Source: Allorhizobium paknamense
Lineage (GTDB): Bacteria; Pseudomonadota; Alphaproteobacteria; Rhizobiales; Rhizobiaceae
Reading direction: 5' to 3'
DNA: 64,000 nt
Assembly (NCBI RefSeq): GCF_030815125.1
Contig: NZ_JAUSWH010000009.1
Location: forward strand, 1 to 64,000
Positions within the stretch are counted from its first letter, which is position 1; each line of letters starts with the position of its first letter. The notes below the pieces were generated by a model. It was not told the DNA's origin. It worked only from the letters and a program-made list of their open reading frames with translations, and did not search any database. This document shows, piece by piece, positions 36,266 through 45,074 of the stretch. The translations under genes and the position numbers were made by a program.

Positions 36266-36457
36266 ATGGGCGCTTCGTTTTTGAGAGTGATGATTTCTGC
36301 CGCTTTGATCGGCACCGTGAGCCTGACGGTCACGGGCTGCGGCCGCAAGGGCGACCTCGACAAACCGAGCACGCCGGTGGCCCAGCAGAACAAGGCCGAT
36401 GCGCCTGCCCAGACCAAGGCGCCAGACCGCAAGTTCTTCCTCGATCCGCTGCTCTGA
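36266..36457 (+). CDS. lptM: LptM-type small lipoprotein
   Basis: 63 aa. The lipobox is TVTGC (Cys24), followed directly by GRKGDLDKP, the mark of the LptM (YifL) family, which assists oxidative maturation of the LptD-LptE translocon for lipopolysaccharide. The start is the ATG at 36266, which gives a normal signal peptide. The place between argH and lysA is conserved in alphaproteobacteria. It ends 12 bp before lysA and is probably cotranscribed with it. Confidence 0.88.
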   Translation: MGASFLRVMISAALIGTVSLTVTGCGRKGDLDKPSTPVAQQNKADAPAQTKAPDRKFFLDPLL

Positions 36458-36469
36458 CAGGGTAAAGCC

Positions 36470-37738
36470 GTGAACCATTTTCACTACCGCGACGGCGTGC
36501 TCTACGCCGAGGACGTGCCCGTGACCGAAATCGCCAAGGCGGTCGGCACGCCCTTCTACTGCTATTCCACGGCAACGCTGGAGCGGCATTTCAAGGTGTT
36601 TTCCAAAGCCTTCGAAGGCGTGGATGCTCTCGTCTGCTATGCGCTCAAGGCCAATTCCAACCAGGCGGTGCTGAAAACGCTGGGACGGCTGGGGGCTGGC
36701 GTCGATGTCGTGTCCGAGGGCGAGCTGCGCCGGGCGCTGGCGGCGGGCATTCCGGCCAGCCGCATCATGTTTTCCGGCGTCGGCAAGACGCCGTCGGAAA
36801 TGGATCTGGCACTGGAAGCAGGCATTTACTGCTTCAACGTCGAATCCGAGCCGGAGCTGGAAATCCTCAACCAGCGGGCGCTGAAGGCGGGCAAGAAGGC
36901 GCATGTCTCCTTCCGCATCAATCCCGATGTGGATGCGCGCACACATGCCAAGATTTCTACCGGCAAGAAAGAAAACAAGTTCGGCATTTCCTATGAGCGC
37001 GCCCGCGCCGTCTATGCCCGCGCCGCCAGCCTGGAGGGCATTCAGGTCACCGGCATCGACATGCATATCGGCAGCCAGATCACCGAATTGCAGCCCTTTT
37101 CCGATGCTTTCAAGCTGCTGAAGGAACTGGTGGCGACCTTGCGCTGCGATGGCCACACCATCGATCATGTCGATGTGGGCGGCGGCCTTGGCATTCCCTA
37201 CCGTGATGACAACAATCCGCCGCCGGAACCGGCAGCCTATGCGGAAATCGTCAAGGAACAGCTTTCCGGCCTCGATTGCCGTATCGTCACCGAACCGGGC
37301 CGGCTGATCGTCGGCAATGCCGGGATCCTGGTGACGGAAGTGATCTATGTGAAGGATGGCGGCGACAAGACCTTTGTGATCGTTGACGCCGCGATGAACG
37401 ACCTGATCCGCCCGACGCTCTACGAGGCCTATCACGAAATCCGTCCGGTGGTGATTTCCGCCGCCAACGCCCCGCGCATCAAGGCCGATGTGGTGGGCCC
37501 CGTCTGCGAAACCGGCGACTATCTGGCGCTGGACCGGGAAATGGCGATGCCCCGGCCCGGCGATTTCTTCGCCATTGGCTCGGCAGGCGCCTATGGCGCG
37601 GTGCAGGCCGGCACCTACAATACCAGACGGCTGGTGCCGGAAGTGCTGGTCAAGGGTGACCAGTTCCATGTCATCCGCAAACGCCCGAGCTATGATGAAT
37701 TGATCGGGCTGGACAGCGTGCCCGGCTGGCTCGGCTGA
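36470..37738 (+). CDS. lysA: Diaminopimelate decarboxylase
   Basis: 422 aa from a GTG at 36470. It is PLP-dependent and makes L-lysine from meso-diaminopimelate. PLP Lys is in VCYALKANSNQAVL (about residue 62). HIGSQITEL, VGGGLGIPYRDD and GPVCETGDYLALDREM with the second active-site Cys are intact. The start codon choice is supported by the FHYRDGVLYAEDVPV opening, normal for the family. It follows lptM by 12 bp. Confidence 0.96.
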   Translation: MNHFHYRDGVLYAEDVPVTEIAKAVGTPFYCYSTATLERHFKVFSKAFEGVDALVCYALKANSNQAVLKTLGRLGAGVDVVSEGELRRALAAGIPASRIMFSGVGKTPSEMDLALEAGIYCFNVESEPELEILNQRALKAGKKAHVSFRINPDVDARTHAKISTGKKENKFGISYERARAVYARAASLEGIQVTGIDMHIGSQITELQPFSDAFKLLKELVATLRCDGHTIDHVDVGGGLGIPYRDDNNPPPEPAAYAEIVKEQLSGLDCRIVTEPGRLIVGNAGILVTEVIYVKDGGDKTFVIVDAAMNDLIRPTLYEAYHEIRPVVISAANAPRIKADVVGPVCETGDYLALDREMAMPRPGDFFAIGSAGAYGAVQAGTYNTRRLVPEVLVKGDQFHVIRKRPSYDELIGLDSVPGWLG

Positions 37739-37775
37739 TCCCCGGCGTTCACATTTACGTCCAGAGCGCGAAAAA

Positions 37776-37796
37776 TGGCGGGTCCAAGACCCGCCA
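37776..37796 (-). terminator. Hairpin with a U-tract on the minus strand
   Basis: TGGCGGGTC/GACCCGCCA with a 3-nt loop, 38 bp past lysA. On the plus strand no T-run follows. On the minus strand the stem is followed by TTTTT. As a terminator for lysA it would be imperfect, since its best direction is opposite. Confidence 0.5.
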
Positions 37797-37962
37797 GCCC
37801 TCGTCTTCGCCACAAAGAATGTTATCCTTGAAGTGTGTGGGCAAGGATTCTCTTTGCGGCTGATGCAGGAATGCGCCCCGAAACCGGCAAGGGAGCAAAG
37901 CGCTGGACAATGACCTTCGGCTGAGACGGCAGATCGCCATCAAGCGCGCAGTCGCGCAGGCA

Positions 37963-40512
37963 GTGCTCCTTGCGGAACGCATCCTGCCTCGGCTGCTTGC
38001 GCCGATCGGGCTGTTTGCACTGCTGCTGGCCCTGAGTTGGTTCGGCCTGTTCCGCATTCTGCCGGATCTCGTGCGCTGGCCGCTGGTCTTCATCCTGGTG
38101 TTTTCGATCCTGGCCTCCCTGCTGCCGCTTCTCAGGCTGCGCTGGCCAAGCCGGGCCGAGGCAGACCGGCTCCTGGAGGAGCGCAACCATCTGTCGCACC
38201 AGCCGGTCAGCGTGCAGCAGGATGAACCGGCCTTCGACACGCCCTTTGCCAAGGCCCTCTGGGAAGAACACCAGCGGCGCATGGCCGCCCGGATCGCCTC
38301 TCTCGAGGCAGGCCTGCCGCGCCCGGATATTGCAAGCTTCGACCGTTATGCCCTACGCGCCGTGCCCGCGCTGCTGCTTGCCGTGGCCTTCGCCTATTCC
38401 GGCTCGAATGGCGCCGGTCGGCTGGCCGATGCCTTCAGGCTGCAGGCGAACGGGTCTGACGCGCCCGATCTGCGCATCGATGCCTGGATCACGCCGCCAC
38501 CCTATACGGGCCGCGCGCCGGTTTTTCTCACCAGCCGCAACGGCACGGGGGAGGCCAATGCGCCGACGCAGATTACCGTGCCGGAAAAATCCATGCTGAC
38601 GGTGCGGCTTTCCGGCAGCACCTCGGTGACGGCGGACTATCAGCCTGAAAATGGCGCGGCGATGGCTCTGCCGGATGCCGCGGATGGCGAGCCTGCACCC
38701 GGGTCCAAAGCCCCTGCGCCAGCAGCCGCGGCCATACCGGCCCGGGCACTGGCCCTGACCTTGACGGAAAGCGGCAAGCTCAATGTCGGCGACCGCCATT
38801 GGCCGATTGCCGTGACGCCGGACCAGAGCCCGACCATTGCCTTTGACGGCTTGCCGAAGCGGGCGGTGAACGGGGCGCTGGAAATCGGCTTCGTTGCCAA
38901 GGATGACTACGGCTTGCAGGAAGCCCATGCCGAAATCGTGCCGCTGGAAAACGATCCTGCCGCCAAGCCGCTTTATCCGCTGCCGGAGTTCAAGCTGGAC
39001 CTGCCGCGCCGCAATGCCAAGGAGGTCAAGGGCCTTTCCAGCCGCAACCTCACCGAACATCCGCTGGCGGGCAAAAAGGTCCGCATCACGCTGGTGGTAA
39101 AGGATGGGGCCGGGCATGAGGGGCGCAGCCCGCCGCATGACATGGTGCTGCCGGGCCGCAATTTCTCCGAACCGCTGGCGGCGGCCGTGGCGGAAGAACG
39201 GCAGGTTTTCGCGCTGGACACGCGCCAGATGCCCCGCGCCATCGAGCTCAACGAAGCGCTGACGCTACGGGCCGATGAGACCATTCCCAACCTCACCCAT
39301 TATCTGCTGATCGAGGCGGCGCGCAGCCGCATGCAGATGGCGAATAATGATGAGAAGATGAAGGATACCGCCGATTACCTCTGGGAGATCGCGCTCGGGA
39401 TCGATGACGGCGATGTCTCGCTGGCGGAACGCAAGCTGTCGGAAGCCCAGAAAAAGCTCTCCGACGCGCTTGAGCGCAACGCCCCGGACAGCGAGATCCA
39501 GAAACTGATGGCCGAACTGCGTCAGGCCATGCAGGACTATCTGAAGGCGCTGGCGGAGCGCCAACAGCCGCAAAATGGCCGCCCGCAGCAGAACGCCCAG
39601 AAGATGCTGAGCCAGCGCGATCTGGAAAACATGATGAACCAGATCGAAAACCTCGCCCGCTCCGGCAACAAGGATGCGGCGCGCGAAATGTTGCAGCAAT
39701 TGCAGCAGATGATGAACAATCTGCAGGCTGGCAGGCCGCAGCGGGGCAATCCCGAGCAGCAGCAACAGTCCAACCGCGCCCGCGAGCAGATCGACAAACT
39801 GGGCAAGCTGATGCAGGACCAGCAAAAGCTGATGGACGAGACCTTCAAGCTGGATCAGGCGCTGAAGGACCGCATGCAGCGGGGAGATCCGAACCAGCCC
39901 GGCAGCGATGAAGACCTGATGGAGCAGATGCCGCAAATGGGCCAGCAGGGTCAACAGGGCCAGCAAGGCGATCAGGGCCAGCCGCAGGACCAGCGCACCA
40001 CCGAACAGCTGAAGCAGGCGCTGAAGGAATTGCGTGAGCGCCAGGAGGGGCTGGGCAAGCAGTTGAAGGACGTTCAGGAGGGGCTGAAAGGCCTTGGAAT
40101 CAAGCCCGGCGAAGGCTTTGGCCGTGCCGACCGTGAAATGAAGGGTGCAGGCGAAGCGCTTGGCCGCAGCCAGGGCAGCCGCGCCGTCGAAGGCCAGGGC
40201 CGGGCACTGGAAGCCCTGCGCCAGGGCGCCCGCGACATGATGAACCAGATGATGCAGGCCATGCAGCGCGGCCAGCAGGGTCCGGGCCAGCAGGGCCAGG
40301 GCATGGCCGAGGGCAATCAGAATGGCCGCGATCCGCTGGGCCGCCCGCGTCCGAATTCAGGTCCGGACTTCGGTGAGCGGGTGAAGGTGCCGGACGAGAT
40401 CGACGTGCAGCGCGCCCGCGAAATTCTCGACGCCATCCGCGAAAAGCTGGGCGACAATGCCAGCCCCGAAGTGGAACGGCGCTATCTGGAACGGCTGCTG
40501 GACATCCAGTAA
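37963..40512 (+). CDS. TIGR02302 family protein (DUF4175)
   Basis: 849 aa from the GTG at 37963. Three N-terminal hydrophobic helices (about residues 10-58 and 127-145) are followed by a long periplasmic-type region and a Gln/Glu/Met-rich coiled-coil C-terminus (about 480-790; QQLQQMMNNLQ, QGQQGQQGDQGQPQDQ). This is the layout of TIGR02302, an alphaproteobacterial family of unknown function. The open frame continues upstream without an ATG/GTG/TTG, and the segment LRLRRQIAIKRAVAQA looks coding. A CTG at 37903 with GGGAG 8-9 bp ahead could be the true start, adding 20 residues. Confidence 0.85.
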   Translation: MLLAERILPRLLAPIGLFALLLALSWFGLFRILPDLVRWPLVFILVFSILASLLPLLRLRWPSRAEADRLLEERNHLSHQPVSVQQDEPAFDTPFAKALWEEHQRRMAARIASLEAGLPRPDIASFDRYALRAVPALLLAVAFAYSGSNGAGRLADAFRLQANGSDAPDLRIDAWITPPPYTGRAPVFLTSRNGTGEANAPTQITVPEKSMLTVRLSGSTSVTADYQPENGAAMALPDAADGEPAPGSKAPAPAAAAIPARALALTLTESGKLNVGDRHWPIAVTPDQSPTIAFDGLPKRAVNGALEIGFVAKDDYGLQEAHAEIVPLENDPAAKPLYPLPEFKLDLPRRNAKEVKGLSSRNLTEHPLAGKKVRITLVVKDGAGHEGRSPPHDMVLPGRNFSEPLAAAVAEERQVFALDTRQMPRAIELNEALTLRADETIPNLTHYLLIEAARSRMQMANNDEKMKDTADYLWEIALGIDDGDVSLAERKLSEAQKKLSDALERNAPDSEIQKLMAELRQAMQDYLKALAERQQPQNGRPQQNAQKMLSQRDLENMMNQIENLARSGNKDAAREMLQQLQQMMNNLQAGRPQRGNPEQQQQSNRAREQIDKLGKLMQDQQKLMDETFKLDQALKDRMQRGDPNQPGSDEDLMEQMPQMGQQGQQGQQGDQGQPQDQRTTEQLKQALKELRERQEGLGKQLKDVQEGLKGLGIKPGEGFGRADREMKGAGEALGRSQGSRAVEGQGRALEALRQGARDMMNQMMQAMQRGQQGPGQQGQGMAEGNQNGRDPLGRPRPNSGPDFGERVKVPDEIDVQRAREILDAIREKLGDNASPEVERRYLERLLDIQ

Positions 40513-40535
40513 CCCCCCGTCGGGACAAACGGATT

Positions 40536-40880
40536 TTATGGTGCGCAAAGGCTCGACAGGAAGGGCCGCATCAGATGCGTTTCGCGCAGAGCTTTGGCGT
40601 AGGCGGCATCCTCACAGGACGCCCTGCTGCTCTCCACCGCGTCACAGCTGGCAACGCCGCCCTGGGACGAACGGGGCATGGCTCTGTCCAGCCGGTTGCG
40701 ATCCTGCGGTGAAAGAGTGTCCCGGAACTGATCCAGACGATCGAGCCTGTCGGCGGGCGTGAGCGCTGTAAAGTTGCGTTTTCCGCATGTCACCGCCCCG
40801 GTTGATGCTCCCGCAGGCTGAAACAGGCAAGGAAGCAGAACCGCCGTCAGCACGGCGACTTGAAGGCATTTTCCACTCAT
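40536..40880 (-). CDS. Small secreted hypothetical protein
   Basis: 114 aa from the ATG at 40880. A signal peptide (MSGKCLQVAVLTAVLLPCLF, cleavage near PAGAS-TG) is followed by a polar domain with five Cys and the stretch ALTPADRLDRLDQFRDTLSPQDRNRLDRA, which looks helical. Paired Cys in the mature part may form disulfides. I recognise no family. It is convergent with TIGR02302, whose stop is 24 bp away. Codon use is like the neighbours. Confidence 0.65.
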   Translation of the reverse strand: MSGKCLQVAVLTAVLLPCLFQPAGASTGAVTCGKRNFTALTPADRLDRLDQFRDTLSPQDRNRLDRAMPRSSQGGVASCDAVESSRASCEDAAYAKALRETHLMRPFLSSLCAP

Positions 40881-40932
40881 CTGAAGGCCCTCTTCCAGGA
40901 CATGACAGCACATGCGGCGATTGGGGCTACGA

Positions 40933-41009
40933 TGGTGATCCCGACGCGATTCGAACGCGTGACCCTCAGATTAGGAATCTGATGCTCTATCCTGCTGAGC
41001 TACGGGACC
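40933..41009 (-). tRNA. tRNA-Arg (anticodon CCT)
   Basis: 77 nt on the minus strand with an encoded CCA. The acceptor stem is GGTCCCG/CGGGATC. The anticodon stem TCAGA/TCTGA encloses TTCCTAA, giving CCT for AGG codons. The D arm GCTCAGCAGGATAGAGC and T arm GCGTTCGAATCGC are normal. Confidence 0.95.
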
Positions 41010-41058
41010 ACTGATGTCCTCCATACAAAACCCTTGGCGTGAAGCCAAGCCCCTTCGA

Positions 41059-42222
41059 TCAATCGGCCAGCCGCTGCTCGCAGAGCTTCACCCAGTAGGA
41101 AACCCCGTAGGCAATGGCGTCGTCGTTGAAATCATAGGCCGGATTATGCAGGCCTGCCGTATCGCCATTGCCGATCATGATATAAGCGCCGGGGCGCGCT
41201 TTCAGCATGAAGGCGAAGTCCTCGCCCGCCATGGAGGGGTCGACATCGCTGTTGACGTTGGAGGGGCCGACGATGTCGATGGCGGCGCGGGCGGCATGCT
41301 CGGTTTCGGTCGCATGGTTGACCGTGACGGGACAGGGGCGCTCGTAAGTGACCTCGGCGCGTGCACCATGGGTGGCGGCAATGCCGGTCGCGATCTCGCG
41401 CAGGCGCTGTTCGGCAAGGTCCTGCACCGCCTCGTCATGGGTACGCACCGTTCCCGTCAGCACGGCTTCTTCCGGAATGATATTGTGGGTCGTTCCGGCA
41501 TGGAACTGCGTCACCGACACAACGACCGAACGCACAGGATCGGCATTGCGGGCGGCAATCAATTGCAGCGCCGAGACGATCTGAGCGCCGATGGCGATGG
41601 GATCGATGGACTTGTGCGGTTCGGCGGCATGGCTGCCGCGACCCTTGATGGTGATGACGAATTTGTCGGGCGCGGCCATGATGCCGCCCTTGCGGATGGC
41701 GAAGGTGCCAAGCGCCATGCCCGGCATATTGTGCATGCCATAGACTTCCTGAATGCCGAAGCGCTCCATCAGCCCGTCTTCCACCATGGCAAGCGCGCCC
41801 TGCCCGCCCTCCTCGGCAGGTTGGAAGATCACGGCGACCGTACCGTTGAAATTGCGGGTTTCGGCAAGATATTGGGCGGCACCGAGCAGCATGGCCGTAT
41901 GGCCATCATGACCACAGGCATGCATCTTTCCGGCATGGCGCGAGGCCCAGGGCTTGTTGGTGATTTCGGTGAGCGGCAGGGCATCCATATCGGCGCGCAG
42001 GCCGATGACGCGACCACCCTCCCCGCGTCCGCGAATGAGGCCGACCACGCCGGTACGGCCAAGGCCCTCGACCACCTCATCGACACCGAAGGACTTCAGC
42101 TTGTCACGGACAAAGGCGGCGGTCTCGTGCACGTCGTAGAGAATTTCAGGATTCTGGTGCAGGTGGCGGCGCCATTCACGAACGTCATCGGCAAGTTCGG
42201 CGGCGCGATTGAGAATGGGCAT
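41059..42222 (-). CDS. M20 family metallo-amidohydrolase (hippurate hydrolase/N-acyl amino acid type)
   Basis: 387 aa. It should release amino acids from N-acyl derivatives. The metal-binding segments GLRADMDALPL and MHACGHDGHTAMLLGAA and the catalytic Glu pair in FQPAEEGGQGA are intact. The dimerisation domain shows GRGSHAAEPHKSIDPI, and the last ligand lies near DPSMAGEDFAFML. The family covers hippuricase, auxin-conjugate hydrolases and others, so the substrate is open. It stands alone, divergent from the carboxypeptidase gene. Confidence 0.9.
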   Translation of the reverse strand: MPILNRAAELADDVREWRRHLHQNPEILYDVHETAAFVRDKLKSFGVDEVVEGLGRTGVVGLIRGRGEGGRVIGLRADMDALPLTEITNKPWASRHAGKMHACGHDGHTAMLLGAAQYLAETRNFNGTVAVIFQPAEEGGQGALAMVEDGLMERFGIQEVYGMHNMPGMALGTFAIRKGGIMAAPDKFVITIKGRGSHAAEPHKSIDPIAIGAQIVSALQLIAARNADPVRSVVVSVTQFHAGTTHNIIPEEAVLTGTVRTHDEAVQDLAEQRLREIATGIAATHGARAEVTYERPCPVTVNHATETEHAARAAIDIVGPSNVNSDVDPSMAGEDFAFMLKARPGAYIMIGNGDTAGLHNPAYDFNDDAIAYGVSYWVKLCEQRLAD

Positions 42223-42375
42223 GGGTATTCCTGATCACATGCGTTTGACCGGCGGGGCTGCCGGCGCTTAAATTGGACAGTGCGATTGACTGGACTTCCA
42301 GCCTTTGCCATTGCTTCGACATATAAGCCATATGGCCTTCCGTTGCGAGGCCTATCGTTTCCGAAGGAGAAATCC

Positions 42376-43476
42376 GTGGTCGTTCTGTCGAGCCGTTTGC
42401 GGCGCGCCATTACCCTTTTGTCGCTGCTGTCGCTGGCCCTGCCGTCGGTCGCTGCCGCCAATCCCGTGCTGGTGGTGGATGTCAACACCATGACCGTGCT
42501 GGAGCACAAGGAAAGCTTCAAGAAGTGGTATCCCGCCTCGCTCACCAAGCTGATGACGGCCTATGTCACCTTCCGGGCGCTGAAGGCCGGACAGGTAAAG
42601 CTGGATACGGTAGTGACGCTGAGCCAGCTTGCCGCATCGCAGCCGCCCAGCAAGATGTTCTTCAAGCCCGGTTCGAAGATCGTTCTCGATGATGCCTTGA
42701 AAATGATGCTCGTCAAATCCGCCAACGACATTGCCATGGCGGTGGCCGAAACGGTGGGCGGCAGCCAGGCTGCCTTTGTCGAACGCATGAACGCCGAAGC
42801 AGCGCGTCTGGGGCTTGCCTCCACGCATTTCGTCAATCCCAACGGCCTGCCGGCGCAGGGGCAATATTCCACGGCGCGGGATCTGGCCGTGCTGGCGGTG
42901 ACGCTGCGGCGGGAATTTCCGGAATATTCCAATTATTTCAAGATCGAGGCCATCGACACCGGCAAAAAGATTTATCCCAACGTCAATATGCTGATCGGCC
43001 GCTTTGACGGGGCGGACGGCATGAAGACCGGCTATATCTGCGCCTCCGGCTTCAACCAGATCACCTCCGCCACCCGCAATGGCCGCACGCTGCTTTCCGT
43101 GGTGCTGGGCGCGGACAGCCTGGCCGAGCGGGCGGATATTTCGGCAAACCTTCTGGAAAAATATTTCGCCTCCGGGCAGCAGCTGCGCGGCGAACCGCTG
43201 AGTGCTCTCAGGCCCGACACCGCCGACGGGCTCGATCAGGTCAATGATGTCAGCGCTCAGATGTGCTCGACGGAGGCGCGCAAGGCCCGCAGCGAAACCC
43301 GTGACGAAGCAGGCCGCATGCGGCTGACCTCGCCCTATATCCATGAAATGGCCGCGCCACCCAATGCGGTCTTTGCCGGGATCATTCCCGGAACCGAGCC
43401 GCCGGACCCACCCAAGCCGCCGGACCAGAGCGCACTGTCGAATATTCCGGTACCCGTACCGCGCCCGCAGTTGTAA
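42376..43476 (+). CDS. D-alanyl-D-alanine carboxypeptidase (PBP5/6, DacF-like)
   Basis: 366 aa from a GTG at 42376, preceded by AAGGAGA; longer ATG starts spoil the signal peptide. The exported enzyme trims the last D-Ala of peptidoglycan stems. The penicillin-binding motifs are SLTK (about residue 57), SAND (about 115) and KTGY (about 217). The signal peptide is LLSLLSLALPSVAAA. The C-terminus is Pro-rich (PPDPPKPPDQ) and lacks an obvious amphipathic membrane anchor. A COG0523 GTPase gene starts 32 bp downstream on the same strand. Confidence 0.92.
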   Translation: MVVLSSRLRRAITLLSLLSLALPSVAAANPVLVVDVNTMTVLEHKESFKKWYPASLTKLMTAYVTFRALKAGQVKLDTVVTLSQLAASQPPSKMFFKPGSKIVLDDALKMMLVKSANDIAMAVAETVGGSQAAFVERMNAEAARLGLASTHFVNPNGLPAQGQYSTARDLAVLAVTLRREFPEYSNYFKIEAIDTGKKIYPNVNMLIGRFDGADGMKTGYICASGFNQITSATRNGRTLLSVVLGADSLAERADISANLLEKYFASGQQLRGEPLSALRPDTADGLDQVNDVSAQMCSTEARKARSETRDEAGRMRLTSPYIHEMAAPPNAVFAGIIPGTEPPDPPKPPDQSALSNIPVPVPRPQL

Positions 43477-43508
43477 GGGCCAAAATTTTTTTGCGAAGGA
43501 TAAAGCCC

Positions 43509-44669
43509 ATGGCCAAGGCCGCAGACCGCGTTCGCGTTTCCATCCTCACCGGCTTTCTGGGGGCTGGAAAATCCACCCTGCTTAACCGCCTGCTCAAGGA
43601 CCCGGCCATGCGGGATGCGGCGGTGATCATTAATGAATTCGGCGAGGTTGGCATCGATCATCTGCTGGTGGAAAGCGCCAACGAGTCCATCGTCGAACTC
43701 TCCGATGGCTGCCTGTGCTGCACGGTGCGCGGCGAACTGGTGGATACGCTGGCCGAGCTGATGGACCGCATGCAGACCGGCAAGATCAAGCCGCTCTCAC
43801 GGGTGGTGATCGAGACCACCGGGCTTGCCGATCCGGCACCGGTGATGCAGTCCGTCATCGGCCATCCGGTTCTGTCTCAATCCTTCCAGCTTGAAGGCGT
43901 GGTGACGGTGGTGGATGCCGTCAACGGACTTGCAACGCTGGACAGCTATCAGGAGGCGATGAAGCAGGCGGCAGTGGCCGACCGGCTGGTGCTGACCAAG
44001 CTTTCGCTCGCCGATGAAACCACGATCAAGACGCTGAAACAGCGGCTGACGGCGCTGAACCCGCGCGCCCCGATGCTCGACGGCGACGATCCCACCACCG
44101 GGGCCGCCAGCCTGCTGGACAATGGGCTCTACGATCCGGAAACAAAACTGCCGGATGTGGCGCGCTGGCTTCTGGAAGAAGACGATCACGATCATCATCA
44201 CCACGATCATGATCATCACGACCACCACGCACATGATCATCACCATGGGCACCACCACGGACACCATCATCATCACGATGTGACGCGGCATGGAGACAGT
44301 ATTCGCTCCTTCTCCATTTTGCAGGATGCGCCGGTCGATCCGGTGGCGCTGGATCTGTTCATCGATCTGATGCGCTCGGCCCATGGCGAAAAAATGCTGC
44401 GTATGAAGGCGGTGGTTTGCCTGAAGGATGATCCCGAGAGACCGCTGGTGCTGCATGGGGTGCAGACGGTGTTTCATCCGCCGGTCCGGCTGGCGGCCTG
44501 GCCGGACGGCGCGGACCGGCGCACGCGCCTGGTGATGATCGTCGATGGGCTGGAAGAGGCCTATGTGCGCGATCTGTTCGATACCTTCACCGGCAAGATC
44601 GCCATCGACAGGCCGGATCGCGCCGCCTTGCAGGATAATCCGCTAGCCGTGCCCGGGGTCAGGTTCTAA
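43509..44669 (+). CDS. COG0523 (CobW/ZNG-type) GTPase with histidine-rich loop
   Basis: 386 aa. A G3E-family metal-handling GTPase. Walker A is LTGFLGAGKSTLLNRLL (about residues 13-29), the metal motif is CLCC in SDGCLCCTVRGEL, and Walker B is ETTGLADPAP. A hinge at about residues 225-258 has 22 His in 30 residues broken by Asp and Gly, expected to hold zinc or another divalent metal. The CobW C-terminal domain follows. Its context is not the cob cluster, so zinc transfer is more likely than a cobaltochelatase role. Its TAA stop is the left end of a family A element. Confidence 0.9.
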   Translation: MAKAADRVRVSILTGFLGAGKSTLLNRLLKDPAMRDAAVIINEFGEVGIDHLLVESANESIVELSDGCLCCTVRGELVDTLAELMDRMQTGKIKPLSRVVIETTGLADPAPVMQSVIGHPVLSQSFQLEGVVTVVDAVNGLATLDSYQEAMKQAAVADRLVLTKLSLADETTIKTLKQRLTALNPRAPMLDGDDPTTGAASLLDNGLYDPETKLPDVARWLLEEDDHDHHHHDHDHHDHHAHDHHHGHHHGHHHHHDVTRHGDSIRSFSILQDAPVDPVALDLFIDLMRSAHGEKMLRMKAVVCLKDDPERPLVLHGVQTVFHPPVRLAAWPDGADRRTRLVMIVDGLEEAYVRDLFDTFTGKIAIDRPDRAALQDNPLAVPGVRF

Positions 44670-44731
44670 ATCCTTGTTTTTACGCATTTCCGCACGGAAA
44701 ACCGGACTCCACTTTTCCTGGAAATGCTCTA
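44667..44731. repeat. Family A element, copy 7
   Basis: TAAATCCTTGTTTTTACGCA, TTTCCGCACGGAAAACCGG and CTTTTCCTGGAAATGCTCTA. The left TAA is the stop codon of the COG0523 gene. The right TA is shared with family F. Confidence 0.83.
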
Positions 44732-44839
44732 CTACATAATTTTATCCTTAAATCGGAAGCGATTTAAGGATAAAATTATGTAGTAGATTTAAAGTGTTAC
44801 AGCGTCCTTTGTGCGTTTGATAAAACGCACGGCGCTGTA
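44730..44839. repeat. Family F element, copy 2
   Basis: TACATAATTTTATCCTTAAA with the complement TTTAAGGATAAAATTATGTA, then TTACAGCGTCCTTTGTGCGT and AAAACGCACGGCGCTGTA. The second half is nearly identical to that of 25408-25513. It ends 4 bp before the tusA stop codon. Confidence 0.8.
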
Positions 44840-44843
44840 AACG

Positions 44844-45074
44844 TCACCGCTTCTCGATCAAAAAGCGGTGACCGTTTTCCGTGACATCGGTACTGATCAG
44901 CCGATGCCCGTCCTCGCGGCACATATGCGGCAGGTCTATCACCGCGAGCGGATCGGTGGTTTCTACCAGCAAATGGTCGCCGCTGGCCATGGTCGTCAGC
45001 CGCTTGCGGGTTTTCAGCACTGGCAGAGGGCATTTCAAGCCCCTGAGATCGAAGCGCGTCGGCGCGACGGTCAT
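44844..45074 (-). CDS. TusA-family sulfur carrier protein
   Basis: 76 aa. The active-site motif CPLPVLKTRK follows LDLRGLKC-type sequence (here FDLRGLKCPLP), as in TusA, which relays persulfide sulfur for tRNA thiolation and other routes. It overlaps the L,D-transpeptidase stop by 4 bp and is translationally coupled to it. Whether it serves tRNA modification here cannot be told, as no tusBCDE genes are present. Confidence 0.9.
   Translation of the reverse strand: MTVAPTRFDLRGLKCPLPVLKTRKRLTTMASGDHLLVETTDPLAVIDLPHMCREDGHRLISTDVTENGHRFLIEKR

Noticed and set aside
44176-44280. Tandem nucleotide repeat in the COG0523 gene
   Set aside because: The CAT/CAC-rich stretch encodes a His-rich metal loop, but the codons are not arranged in a fixed repeat unit, so it is a coding feature and not a simple tandem repeat.
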